From Blattamonas nauphoetae (Eukaryota > Preaxostyla > Oxymonadida), in assembly GCA_033064195.1 (NCBI GenBank), contig JARBJD010000237.1, positions 53,949-117,948 on the forward strand: a DNA stretch of 64,000 bases, in the 5' to 3' direction. Made by a program: the position numbers and the translations under genes. Under the pieces are notes generated by a model. It was not told where the DNA came from. It did no database searches and was given only the letters and a program-made list of their open reading frames with translations. Below are positions 37,797-50,070 of this stretch, in pieces; within the stretch, counting starts at the first letter, position 1, and each line of letters starts with the position of its first letter.

Positions 37797-38487
37797 CCAC
37801 TGCTCACCCACAGCGATGCATCCCACTGCTCACCCACAGCGATGCATCCCACTGCTCACCCACAGCGATGCATCCCACTGCTCACCCACAGCGATGCATC
37901 CCACTGCTCACCCACAGCGATGCGTTCCACTGCTCACCCACAGCGATGCATCCCACTGCTCACCCACAGCGATGCGTTCCACTGCTCACCCACAGCGATG
38001 CATCCCACTGCTCACCCACAGCGATGCATCCCACTGCTCACCCACAGCGATGCATCCCACTGCTCACCCACAGCGATGCATCCCACTGCTCACCCACAGC
38101 GATGCGTTCCACTGCTCACCCACAGCGATGCATCCCACTGCTCACCCACAGCGATGCGTTCCACTGCTCACCCACAGCGATGCATCCCACTGCTCACCCA
38201 CAGCGATGCGTTCCACTGCTCACCCACAGCGATGCATCCCACTGCTCACCCACAGCGATGCATCCCACTGCTCACCCACAGCGATGCGTTCCACTGCTCA
38301 CCCACAGCGATGCATCCCACTGCTCACCCACAGCGATGCGTTCCACTGCTCACCCACAGCGATGCATCCCACTGCTCACCCACAGCGATGCATCCCACTG
38401 CTCACCCACAGCGATGCATCCCACTGCTCACCCACAGCGATGCATCCCACTGCTCACCCACAGCGATGCGTTCCACTGCTCACCCAT
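37797..38487 (+). repeat. 26-bp minisatellite, about 26 units, two variants
   Basis: The unit is CACTGCTCACCCACAGCGATGC plus either ATCC (A) or GTTC (G). I count 26 units; the variant at units 5, 7, 12, 14, 16, 19, 21 and 26 is G, all others A. All three plus frames are free of stops across the array because 26 is not a multiple of 3 (78-bp coding period). Confidence 0.95.
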
Positions 38488-39039
38488 CTTATTTGAATCC
38501 CCACCTCTCTCCAAGGAACATCCAGTCCTGTAAAAGCACACATCGCCCATCTTCATTCATTGTATTTCTGTTATCTCTTCATTCCATTGCTCTCTCTTCG
38601 TTCCCATGTTAATGAAACAACTCTCCGATATCATCCTCACACAAGCGTCACTCCCACCTCCAATTTTCCCAGACACATCGTCATTCACCAATCTAACAAG
38701 CGACCATCGATGAATGACACCTCACGATTACAGGACCAACCACATGTCCTTTCACAATCTTTCACGAATCTTCATTCTCGTGTTCTTCGTGCACATTCAG
38801 ACATACCCTCCCTCCTCATCGCTTGTCGCTTCAAAAACGCCTTCCGACCACGTCTCGCTCGGCCTGTCGTCTCGCCAGTTTTTCATCGTTTTGGATGGAT
38901 CAGTTTTCATTTTATGTTTATGTTTGATTTTATTGTGTTTGTCTCGATACGAGCCTTGCTTTTGATTTCTGATTGATTTGGTGATGTTTGAATCAGGTTT
39001 ATGAACTAAAGTGAGGCAATTGGGACAGATCCATCGATC

Positions 39040-41881
39040 ATGCCTCCAAGGCATAAATTAAAGAGAAATCGTGGCAACTCACAATCTACTCCACCCATTC
39101 AATCAGATTGCACTTGTCTTTCGGATACGCACTTGGAAGATTCTTCACATGAAACCATCACCAAAACGAGCAGGAATAATTCAACTGATTCATCAATCAT
39201 CATGTCCACGACAGATCTAATCACACTTAATGTTGCTGATCGTCAATATATCCAAATTTCCAAACAAATTTTTCTATATGAAATGAAAAGAAAGCGAATC
39301 GGTGTTCGATCATTGTCTGAAGAAGCACGTCTGGAGGATAGCGAGACATCTCTTCCCACATCCGTCACGTCAGATTGGAGAGTGATCTTGCAGGATTCGA
39401 TTACGATAGAAGATCTACGACAAGGGTGTATCTCTCTCTTCGATCATGTTAACTCTGGAATGAGCTTAACACCAATTGAAGTTAATCATGCTTCTCGTTT
39501 CCTGGAATACACAGAAATCCACATCAAACATCACTCTAGACCCGAAAACCATCTCCTAGAAGCTATCTTCCCTGAAGAGGAACACTGTCAAACAAGATTG
39601 GTCTCGTCGTTGATCAATCTTCTATCTCTTCCATCTGACACGCTCCGAACAGTTTCTCTCGCATTCCTCGATGTTGGCCTATTGAATTCATCATGCACAT
39701 GCTCCATCGCTGTCGCTTCCACAGGGTTGTTGCCACAACTCTTTGAAAGCCTGAAACCCCACGAAATTCCATTGAACGAAAGAACTTTCGAATTTCACCG
39801 CCATATCACGTCGATTGTGGGGAACTTGTTCATCTGTTCACCTGAGGACTTCAAAAAAATCGGAAAGGAAATATCGCCATCACAGACCAAAAAACTCAGA
39901 TCGGAAATCATCAATCCCATTTTCCAACCATTTTGCAAATATCTACGGTATCTCATCACCCATCCCGTTCCCCCAACAGATTTTAACTTCGCCTACCCTC
40001 TCTTGTCAACCATGAAATTGTTCCACAAGCACATCACATCTGGTTCTCACAACTACGCCAATCAAGACATTCGGAGTTTTTTTGAAGATCTACGAAAGAC
40101 CATGACGGATGAACTTGCTTCATCGTTAGTTCTTGTCACGACAGGAGAGACACTCTGCAGTCATCTCTTTGACGGTGGGAGAGATATGACCCCACACTCC
40201 TGGGCGGGTACATTTGGAAATATCATTGATCAACTCGGCGAGGGGAAGCAGTGCTCCGATTTTGGAGTCTACACTTTTCAGCGCTTCCTGTCTCTTCGTC
40301 CGAAAGAAATCAAAATTTCGTTTCTTCCAGATGGGAGGTTTATCATCCGAATCGATGGTGATGTCGACTTCTTGAAGCTCCTGCCTTCGAAGCCACTATG
40401 CGCTCTCTTCACTCCCACTCGACCACATTGCACAGTTGCCATTCTCACACTAATCCATCCATTCACACGTCATCACGACCATTCGTCTCTTCTGAAGGAT
40501 TTGAAGGATGGATGGTTCTCCAGCGTGTTCGACGCACTCACTCCTTCGAAGTTGCCATTCACAAGTGAAAACAGACAACTCCACACACAACTCATCAAAA
40601 TGATGAACGACCGTAGTGTCGACATTCAGAGGTTCCTGTTGGGGAAACGACATGTTGGATTACGAAATGAACTCCATGAACTCTACCTCGCTTTCCACCA
40701 ACAGACGAAAGATTACATCGTCCATCTCTCGCTCCATCCGTTCGCATTGGTCCCTTCCGACTTTGAAAACACCGTTCTGGACTTCTTCACCTATTTCTTT
40801 GGAGTTCAACTCGAAAACAGCGTGACAACGCCCTATCGCGATGAAGTGAGACAGGAAATGGATGCCTCTGCTCGCATCGTCATCCCCACCCTTCATCCTC
40901 ACATCTGAACTTGTTCGTCATCTCACTGACGAAGAGATCATCGAGATCATTGACCGAATTGTTGCTCTGCTCGAAAGCGACTCGAGTTTGGATGACGACA
41001 CCATCCTCCGGATCTCCACATTCCACAAATACCAACTTAAATTTGTGTATCTGCCCGACTTATTCAGAAAAGCTGGACGAACAAAACAACAATACTTCCA
41101 CGCCCTCTCCTCTCTCCTCTCTCTCCCCATCGATCACTTCCTTCTCCGTCCCTTCATCTTTCTCCTCAACCCAAAGCCAAACACCCTTCAGCCAACAAAC
41201 GACGAATGGGACGATGTGGATCTGGAGACAGTTGGTTGTGTGATACCAGCAATCAACGGGAACCATCTCTCTTTCGACCATCCCTCATCCAATCTGAACA
41301 GACAAATCCTCAAGTTTACAGTTGCAGTCTTACCTCAACTTTCCGAAAGTGCGAGTCGATTGACTCCATCGCAGCTCGCACGACTGATCGCTCCTTCGCT
41401 CGACATTTTCAGCAACTTCTTCTTCCATCAGTGCTCCACACAATTTGAACATCTTCTGAAACGCGAGTCAGTGTTCAGACAGATCAGCATTTTGTGTGAG
41501 CAGCGCGTGATCGCTCGATGTGTCGGCAGAGTCGGATTCTTCTCTCGTGTCGTCACTGGATTATTCGGCGACCGCTCTTTCTTGGAAAGCGAATGGTTTC
41601 TGATCCACTTCTTCTGGAAATCACGATCGTCTGGAATTGAAAGCGATGACAGACGTCGACTTCGACGGAGGGTCCACCTCATTCTGGAGGAAGGCTGGCT
41701 GGATGTTCTGGACACCGTCATCGACAAGACGACCCAAAATCAAATGAACCAAGAACTTTCCCGAAGCAAGGGGATGATGCAATTCAATGGGGCGAATTTG
41801 AGTGGCGATTCCGATTGGGATGACACGAATCGAAAGGTTCCACTTTTTACAATACTTTTTCCTCGCCCAGGAACCAACTAA
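39040..41881 (+). CDS. Large HEAT-like protein with apparent frameshift
   Basis: Frame one runs 39040-40908 (622 residues), frame two 40862-41881. Both are Leu/Ser-rich helical, with repeated pieces such as SLINLLSLPSDTLR and SLLSLPIDHFLLRPF, and TGLLPQLFESLKPHEIPLNE resembles the ATIQPHTLSISGNE unit in the gene at 21439. The two overlap at about 40862-40908, where one base would join them into ~950 residues. Either one gene with a frameshift (biological or assembly) or two overlapping genes, the second with ATG at 40862. The first view is favoured, since the second frame starts in mid-repeat. The N-terminus (PPRHKLKRNRGNS) is basic and Ser-rich. Confidence 0.6.
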
Positions 41882-42170
41882 TCGCATTCATTATTCACAT
41901 CATTTCCTTGATTATTATCATCTCACGACAGGAATCACGTAATAGGACATTGATGAAGAATATGACGCCGTTTGAACCCAATTGAACATCAGTTTTGGAC
42001 GATCCATTCAAACACGTGCGTTCTGAGGAATCTCCGGGAAGTATTTGGAAGATTACGAATCCAAATATCAAGGCATAATGGAAAAACGCGAATTGTGGAG
42101 AATCTCCGGAACATAATTGGAATATAGAACAGAACTTTTTGTGGTTCAAGAACGAACCAAAAAGGGATCT

Positions 42171-43590
42171 CTAACTTGTCCCGAGCTGTGAAACCACTCC
42201 CTGAAACAGAATAATCCCGTCCCGTTGATCGTACAACACAACAATGAACGGACGATCCAATTTGAATTCAATGGGTGGGAAGGGTGGTGGAGCCATTGTC
42301 TTCCGCTTTACACCAACAACTGTCACCGCTGCAGCCTCAGTTCCTTCTTCGTGCACTTTCAGCACAGATTGATGCACAACATCGCTGAAAGCGAAGAAGA
42401 GATGATGAAGAGGAAAAGAAGACAAACTCGAGGGTCAGAGGCTCGGGCGAGATGTGAGGGAACTCAGCATCGTTTGAGAACGCCCTACCCATCCCAAGAC
42501 GAGATAAGGGACCTTTCAGACTTTCCGTGTATTCCATCTCGAATCTCGGAACAGACAGCTTAACACTGACAAATGTGAGGGAAAAGAAGACACACTTACT
42601 CAAATGACCTTTCTGAACAAGCGACTCAAACGTGGCAGGGTCGAAGCAATGTTCGATTGCCTCTTCGAGCGCTTTTTGGCCGTGTTCTGGAAGAAAGAGA
42701 ATTAACGAAAAAAGATGGGGCAAACGATGTGGAAGGATGAGCAGCATTCTGGCGTCGGGGTGGGTGTACCCAAGATTCACGAGGGAGACATTCTGAGCGT
42801 GGAGGTATTCCATGTCATTTGTCATGTGCATCATCTTCACTTTCCGCTTCTGTCCATTAAACCACGTGAAGTCTTCATAAAAGGTGTCCCTTTCATTGAA
42901 TTGTACCGAAAACTGATGCTTGAAGTGAATGGTGTTGACCAGAAGCATTTTGGTTTCTGGATCGAGAGAGCCAACCGCATTCGGAATCAAGCCATTTGTA
43001 TTCTTCGAAATATGTTCGTTGATTTTCGTCACGGAGCTGAAACGATTCATGAACGATTGAGAGAGCGAATAAGAGGAAAAATTGAGAATGGGAACGACAG
43101 ACGAGTGAGAGGAGAAATCAAGCTGTTGTGCTTCTGCTCGGAACAGCGATCTGCACTCGCTCAAATATTTTTCATAAGGCTGGGCTGTGGGTGAGATCCA
43201 GAGCGAGTTCACCATTGTGAAGAGTGGCCTACGTTGAGTTCTGTTCTCGATTGCTGATGTCGTCTCAAAATAGGAATGAATCTGAACAAGTGAAGAGAAA
43301 TAGAATCAAACATGACGGGATCGTCTCCGACCCGGCACATTCAGAGCAGATTCGAACGACTTGAATGTTTCCCCTTCTGCTCCGTTTGCTGCCAACAGCA
43401 GAGCTTCACGGATTGAAAGGGGCGATATAAACACATTTTTGTCTGAGATGTCCATTGATTGGAACAAACGACGGCCAAAGTTCGTTACAGAACGAGAAAG
43501 ATCTCGAATGGATTCTGCTTCAGTAACTGGCAACGTACGGCACATAACAAGAGTGAAACCCGAGAAAAGAAGGTTTTGACAAAGAATCAT
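42171..43590 (-). CDS. Secreted serpin (serine protease inhibitor) with basic reactive loop
   Basis: Exons on the minus strand: 43590-43339, 43281-42726, 42686-42596, 42565-42428 and 42384-42171; 416 residues, normal for a serpin. MILCQNLLFSGFTLVMC looks like a signal peptide. Serpin marks: NVFISPLSI, TMVNSLWIS, NGLIPNAVGSLD, LLVNTIHF, LSVPRFEMEY, and the C-terminal DRPFIVVLYD and LFQG. The hinge EEGTEAAAVT (358-367) has the small residues needed for loop insertion, so it should inhibit. Counting from Gly360 as P15, P1 is Lys374 in VKRKT, so trypsin- or furin-like proteases are likely targets. Intron 2 is 39 nt. The first donor (GTGCCG) and the donor after residue ~299 (GTGTGT) are less typical but give perfect joins. 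Confidence 0.88.
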
Positions 43591-43936
43591 TCGTTTTTAC
43601 GCAAAAGAGAAAAACAGAACAGGTGAGCGATTCTGATCTGGCCCAGGATCCATTTCACTCGAAATCACTCCATTGATTTGATGCTATCAGGAACGACAAC
43701 GTCGATCTCTCTTTCAGAAGCATGTGAAAACACAAGGCGGATGAATAGAAGAAGGTAAACCAAGAAGAGAATAGAGTAGTTTGTTGTGTTCTTTGTGACC
43801 AAGCGGGTCAGTAATGACTCCGGGCCAGATCAATTCAACGATTGTAATGACACAAATGAATCTAAATCATCTTCTCATTCCCGTCTTTGAGGACAGTCCT
43901 AGTGTGATTCCCTCTTTCTCAAAGAAATAGGAGTCA
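43591..43936. other. Short stretch before MITE copy 2
   Basis: No full gene seen. The frame of the gene that follows can be read back across the MITE target site to a TCCTAG acceptor-like site at about 43901-43906, so a small piece here (CDSLFLKEIGV) may be coding. Confidence 0.35.
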
Positions 43937-44411
43937 TAGTACCCGGACAAACCCGTTAGAGCGGATAAACCCGTTAACCCTTCCAAAGGGACGAAACAGT
44001 CTCCCCTCTTCATCTTAATTCTCCTTCCACTTCACATTCATGCATTTCCTCATTTTTTTTAAAACTAGAGTTCTTCATGAAAGAATGATTGTGAAATGCA
44101 AAGCGAAAAGTGAACGTTGTTTTTTGAACGAAGTTGAACAAATCTATTTCCGAGAACTAGAGGGATCATGTGTTGCGAGTCGAGCTTTTCATGGTCAGAA
44201 TAACTTGCGCTGTGTCGTCGTTGGCATTTCATCCATTTGAATAGACCCATTGTCTTTGATCCAATCTCTGAAAGAGTCACAATTCCTTCCAGAATTCTCA
44301 CTAGGGTTTTCTTACAGGTACAACTGATGAGTCGTGTGAAAGAGATGATATATGTGAAATGGGGGATGTTTTAACGGGTTTATCGGAGTTAACGGGTTTA
44401 TCCGACCACTA
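43937..44411. mobile_element. MITE with TIRs and TCA target duplication (copy 2)
   Basis: 475 bp, with the same TAGTACCCGGACAAACCCG end as copy 1; flanked by TCA at 43934-43936 and 44412-44414. The interior matches copy 1 in opposite orientation (for example GAAAGAATGATTG and CCTTCCACTTC). No transposase. The far end has lost a few terminal bases of identity (CCGACCACTA instead of CCGGGTACTA). Confidence 0.9.
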
Positions 44412-44414
44412 TCA

Positions 44415-46338
44415 AGAACCCCAGAGTCTATAAAAAGCAACCGAAGGACGCCTTTTTCTCTTTGGAAGTGGACACATCTCCGGACAGTTTGGATGCCGTG
44501 AATCGACTTTTGAGCAACGGCTCGTGTGTCGCCGTCCACACTCACACCCACTCCAACAACTATCCCGTCACGATCCTTCCCCTCCTCGCCCCAAAGTGCC
44601 TCCTCTTCACCACCAATACCCTCAGACTCAATGAGTTCTGGAATGAAAATCAATTAAAACTTCCTCGCGATTTCACAATCCTTCCTCTTCCCCAACATGA
44701 CCGCTCAGACGCGTCCATCGTCATCTTCTCCGACAATGAGACCACAAAGAATGTTCAGTCTTCATTCTCGAAATCGAGCGGCGAAGCATACATTCCATGC
44801 CGCTTCGCAAAGTACTTCGCGCAGCAATCCACTTCGGCAACCAAATCGAAATGGAAATCACTTCCGTCTCCCTTCCATCCAAAAATCTGTCGTGTGACGA
44901 TCAGGCCACAATCGTCAACATCCTCAATCCCATCCTCAGCGACGAGATCTCCAAAGTCGTCCAGCCTCGCTTTCCAGGCATCGAAGCGAAAGCCTTGCTG
45001 GAATGGAGGAACATCCAGAAAGCCCTCTGGTCCAAACACAACTCATCCAAAGGCGACGAGGCGAGGGTTGAAACCGACACCAAGAGATCTTGCTTCACAG
45101 TTCGTCTCACTCCCACCCTCCTCGCCCAGGAACACATCGAGCAGATCACAAATGTGTTGAATTGTGAGTTCAGCGTCAACACATCTCTCGGCGACAAAAC
45201 AGGGAATGTCAAAGTCTCCTTCCAGTTCGCTACAATCCGTCTGCCAAAGCTTGTCAAGAACACCGTCAATAATTACACTCGACATCAATCGTCCTCTCCA
45301 TGCAATCCCATTTCTGTCCCTCCCTCCATATCCTTCACGAGCGGTAGAAACAGCTCTGGTCCTCCCTCTTTGACTATTTACCCGAACATGTCATCCCCTC
45401 CTTTCTATTCTCGTTGCACATCTCCTCCTGTCATCGCCAACTTCACCAACGCCGAGGATGCTCTCCTCCAAACCCCAAACGTCGGCCGGTTCCCGTACTC
45501 CGTCTCTCCTCCACCGCAACCCCTTCTCTCTTTCCAGTTCTCACAAAATCATGACTCAAAATCCGCCTTCCCTCCCCTCCCCACCCCAAACGTCGTCTTC
45601 CGCACTCTCTCCATCTCTCCCCCATCACAGCCTCTTCTCTCTTCCATTGGGTCCAGTTCATCGTCCTTCTCCTCATCAAACACCACTGAATCGGGACTCG
45701 ACAGAAATGCGCCGACATTCGTTCCCCGACGCTCACAACAAACTCCTCCATCCACCACTCCCATAAACCCCACCATCCCACCCTCCGCTACCACTCCTCC
45801 ATCTCCTCTCCCAAATCATCTGTCTCCCTCAGCCCCTTCATCTCCCACCATCCTCCCTCCTCTGAATCCATCCATCCCCAGTGTCGTTGGTGATGGTGAT
45901 CCATTCAATGAGGATTGGGAGGTGTTGGTTCTTGACGATGGCGAGAGGGATGGCTTTGATGATTGTTGGGAAACATTGTCTGATGTCGAGGATGATGTGG
46001 ACACGTTGACACCTGACGATGAGTTTTGCGAGGAACTGTCTCAGATCGATCTTGACTTCAGAGGAATCACTTTTCGTGGAGAAGACAGCGATGGAAGGGA
46101 GCAACTTGAAGGCGAGGCAGACAATGAGAGCCCCGACGAATTCCAACTTGATCATTTCAGCCCATTCAGCTCTGCGTCGAATTTAGTCGATGACGATTGC
46201 GACGATGATCTCAGAGACAACGACGCCTGTGGATGCGACAGTCAGAACGACGAGTCCGATTTCGACCAGCTCTCCGAACTCGACGATGAAGGCGATGAAG
46301 ACGACGAAATACGAAGTTGGTCAGCCGTTTCGATTTGA
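44415..46338 (+). CDS. Proline/serine-rich protein with acidic tail, unrecognised, possible frameshift
   Basis: One frame reads from the MITE target site through KQPKDAFFSLEVDTSPDSLD to about 44790 and the next reads on from about 44735 (SVFILEIERRSIHSMPLRKV) to the stop at 46338. One base near 44780 would join them. The first ~230 residues look globular; a central ~170 residues are very rich in Pro and Ser; the last ~150 are acidic with DEGDEDDE. No domain was recognised. MITE copy 2 lies just before or inside the 5' part. Confidence 0.5.
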
Positions 46339-46749
46339 CTGACCCTTCTTGGCTATTTCTCAGCTCATACACTAACCACACCACCTTTTCATATTCTGTT
46401 CGTTTCATCATGTTTCATCATTTCATCTTTTTCTCAATCAACAGTGGACGAACCAAATTGTCGTCGTCTCTCAATGTATTGATTGACTTGTACATATCAT
46501 TGGCTTTGTTGAAGGGTTTCATAGATGTGGGACACAAAACAATTTGGAGACATAATTCGCTTTTCTACCTAAATAAGAATCAATTTCTGTTGGAGAGTGA
46601 ATTACAGGTTGTAGGGAGCCTATTACACATCCTCACTAAGTATGAACTAAATTGGAGATGGTCCAAATTCTCGATCCTTTTTCCACTTTATGATGGGTCT
46701 CTTCTACTTCAGAAACTGATCATTACCTCACTTTAACCAAAAAAATCAT

Positions 46750-47274
46750 AAATACAAACAGTATTGAAACACAAGTGTTATGACCGAGGTCCGATTGATA
46801 CCTATCTGCCATCTCATTGCAGAGATCTCTGTCTGTGTCAAGGATTATCGTATTAACAACATGAAATCCATGCATCTGCCTAAAAATGTGAAGAGAATGA
46901 AAAGTAAGGAATAAAAATGAGAGCAAACCTGAAAAACACGGGAAATATGCTGGATCTGAACTGATTGGTGGAGTGACCAAACTGTTCGTCTAATTTGTTG
47001 AAACAACAATATTTGACCAACAAACACTGAAAAATGAGGAAAAAGAGGAAGAGAATGAGTGATGAAGGAGAGAGACAGATCCATGCAAGAAAAATGATGC
47101 AACAATTGCATTCCAGAAAAATAGGGAATTGATCTTTGTATGGTGGAAAGCATACCGGGATTGCACTTCAGTGACCATCAGGTCATTGTCCGTGAGTGCG
47201 TTAATCTTTAAGACAGGATCCTTGAATGGGGATTTTTGAGCGGGCAAGGGGGTATTTTGGATGTTTGATCCCAT
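46750..47274 (-). CDS. Possible multi-exon gene, unrecognised
   Basis: ATG at 47274 opens MGSNIQNTPLPAQKSPF and runs to a GTATGC donor at about 47155; further exons with plausible joins lie at about 47028-46930 (FQQIRRTVWSLHQSVQIQH) and 46878-46803 (MHGFHVVNTIILDTDRDLCN). The 3' end is not resolved. The helical text is reminiscent of a membrane-traffic protein but no family was recognised. Confidence 0.35.
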
Positions 47275-48299
47275 CCATTATTGGGTTTCTCAATTTTTTC
47301 GGACTCTTGTTATTAGGTTTGTGCCATGTCATCTGAGACGTGGAAGGTGAGAAGGACTGGGATATGACTTTTTTCGGAGAACGGAGATTTTGTCACATTG
47401 ATTGTGGGAAGATCAGACGTTGATCCTCCTTTCTCCACTTCAAGACAATTTTTCCTTTCCGTTGACTTTTGTGGCGTGAACAGACCAGTTCACGAATTAT
47501 TTTCACAAATATTAGACCTTAATTGTCAATAGATCGCTCAAAGAGGGAATTATGTCCCGAAATTGAATTATGTCCCATGTCTATCACATGTTCTGAATCT
47601 TCTTCAAAATCTGGAATTTCAGTTTGGTGGAGAGGAATGATTGATGAGTCGCCGGCGCTTTTTTTAAGTGGCCCAGCGATAGAATTTGGTGAAGAAGATA
47701 CAAGATGAACCAGTCAGAAAAAGGTTAGTGGTCCCACCATTCTGATCAAACCAAAAGGAAAAAACTCAAGAGTTCTTCCCATCCATCTGGTGTTGTATTC
47801 ACTATTTACACTAGTTCTCAACTATTCTCACTACCAAAATACCATGGATGTCAAAAATATCTTGTCACATCCCCAAGCTGGGAGCATGCAGACGAAGCAC
47901 GAAGTTTGAACCCATTCTCTCCGATATCTCCTTCATTGTTCACTAGATCTGTCTCGAAGTGTTTCTAAGCCAGATTTGTGGGGACTGTGAAAGACTCCGT
48001 CCAACGATGTTAAATACTCTCCTTGCTCTTGCGACTGGTTTGACTCGAACTGTGTTCATTCCTTCGTGTTGATGATTTTGACAGAATCTGATTGGGCCCT
48101 CCCAACAATTCTTGAAATGGAGTACATCAAACCTCTTGAGACATATTGTGGACAGACACAAACATGTGATATTTCAGTGTGATTCTTGCTTCTTCATCTT
48201 TTCTCAGTCTTCTCTCCCGAAATTGTTGGTTCTGATTGGTGAGTCAATGTTTTTGTGTTCATTTCGACTCTTTCTCATCATTGATTCAATCAGGGAAGT
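47275..48299. other. No gene seen
   Basis: Only short frames on both strands without family features. The 5' exon of the next gene may lie in the last 200 nt. Confidence 0.4.
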
Positions 48300-49929
48300 C
48301 ATCAGAAACAGAATGTCTTCGAATCTGTGCTTCGTCGATTCCGTCCTTCTTTCTCAAATGGATGATCTCCATTTCGAATTCCGATGTCATCAAGACAGTT
48401 TGACTTCCTCCACATTTCCATCATTTGATCCCAGATCGGAGATTGTCTTTCGATGTGGACATCCACACTTCGATCGTCTTTCACCTTCCTCATCCGCCAC
48501 AAAACCCAATTTCTCGCATTTCTCGATCATCTTGCTAATCAAACGTCATTCATTCCACATGTGCCGATTCTGGCTCAATTGTGTTTCTCCGCACATCCCG
48601 AAGTGTCAAAGATGGCTCTTAACGCGCTCTCCAAACGGAGCAAGTCCGATTTAGAGGCACGCTTCTTTCTCCAAACACACAAAGTGCCTTCTGTTTCGAC
48701 TGACAATTCATCGGAGCTTGTCCCGTTCGCACAACGACTGTGTTCCACATTTGCCATGAATGTTTCTGAAATGGAGTCGCACTTCATCGAATCCTCACCT
48801 TCGGATGAAACCATCTCTGCTCTCTCCGCCACACTTCCCGACAAATCACCACTTTTCAGCGGAAACGCTATTTTGGAACGGCTTTGTGATGAACTCTCTA
48901 TCCTTGACGCAATGCTCATCAAATCGGACACAACATTTCAAGATGTGTGCCTTTGTCTCTTCTCATCTTGCCCAGATTCTGATCGACAGCAACTGTGTTC
49001 CTCTTCTCAAATCAACCATCATCGCCTGCCTCGATCTGATTGAGCAGCTGAAAACTGAAATGGTTTTTCCACAAGCAAGACGACTAGGCCTATTGATCAG
49101 AATCCTTTCTCTTTCGTGGGACTGTGCATCTCGCTGTCTCCGTACCTTTCACAAATCACTCCGACCAGTTCTCGAATCCGCCTTCTCCGATGCTCCACAG
49201 CTGTGCTCGCTTTTGGAGCGAACGTGCTCCTACTCTTCACCCACAACTGTAGCTCATTTTCGAATGATCATCAATTTCGTTGTATATCTCCCTCACCTGG
49301 TTCCTCGCGTGCTGGCAGAGAATCTTGTTCAACGAGTGATTCACGCATCCAAGCCGATGGCAGTTCCGACAACATCTGGGAAATTCCACCACTCTCTCGT
49401 CTGGGTCATCGCCAACTTGATTATAGATTCAAGAAAACACACTGAAGACAACGAAATGCGAAAAAGAATCGGAAAGTTACAGTATGAACGTGTGTGGACA
49501 CCAGCGAAGCCATATCTGCAGTTCATTCTTCCGCGAGAAGAGTTCATTCCGAACGCGGCCTCAAGCGACAAGGATCTGCCTCATCAAATCGCTCGGCTTT
49601 TAGATGAAGTATACCTTCTTGAGCGAGAACTGCTGAAAGATGGTGAGATTGTGGAGACAGGAAGAGAGGAATGGGAAGTGGGGTGGTTGGTGGAGATGAC
49701 AAACGAGAATCTTTTGGCACAGAGACTGGTGAAAATCAGAGAAGATCACGAGATGATGAGAATGGACGAGAAAGAGAGATGGAAGAAGAGAGTGGAGAGA
49801 CACCGAGATGCAGGACACGAAGATGCAATGGAAGGATGGCTGATGCGATGGGACAATGACACACGATCAGAAATCGAGGAGTACTTTGAAAGAATGCGAA
49901 AGGATAGTGGGATGAATGTGAGCCTTTGA
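48300..49929 (+). CDS. HEAT-like helical protein with two apparent frameshifts
   Basis: Reading starts after an acceptor-like AATCAG near 48292 with EVIRNRMSSNLCFVDSVLL, changes frame near 48440 to MWTSTLRSSFTFLIRHKTQF, and changes back near 48945 (DTTFQ then MCAFVSSHLAQILIDSNC), ending at 49929. Together about 540 residues, Leu-rich and helical, of the same style as the genes at 21439 and 39040. The last 100 residues are a Glu/Arg-rich helix (KREDHEMMRMDEKER-like text). The two shifts cancel, which fits assembly indels or an old pseudogene equally well. Confidence 0.55.
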
Positions 49930-50070
49930 GGAGGATGGAAAGAGAGGAGAGATTTAGAAAAAGAATGTCACGATTCATGTGAATGACGATACTTCATTCA
50001 GCAGTTCAAGATTTAATGAATCGTATTAAAACCTCGCCACATCTCCCACATTTCATCTATCGATCCATGT

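Noticed and set aside
37797-38487. CRISPR array
   Set aside because: Units abut with no spacers and the host is a eukaryote.
37761-38612. Long His/Pro/Ser-rich frames over the 26-bp array as coding genes
   Set aside because: All three frames are open only because the unit is 26 bp with no stop; no protein-like text lies outside the array.
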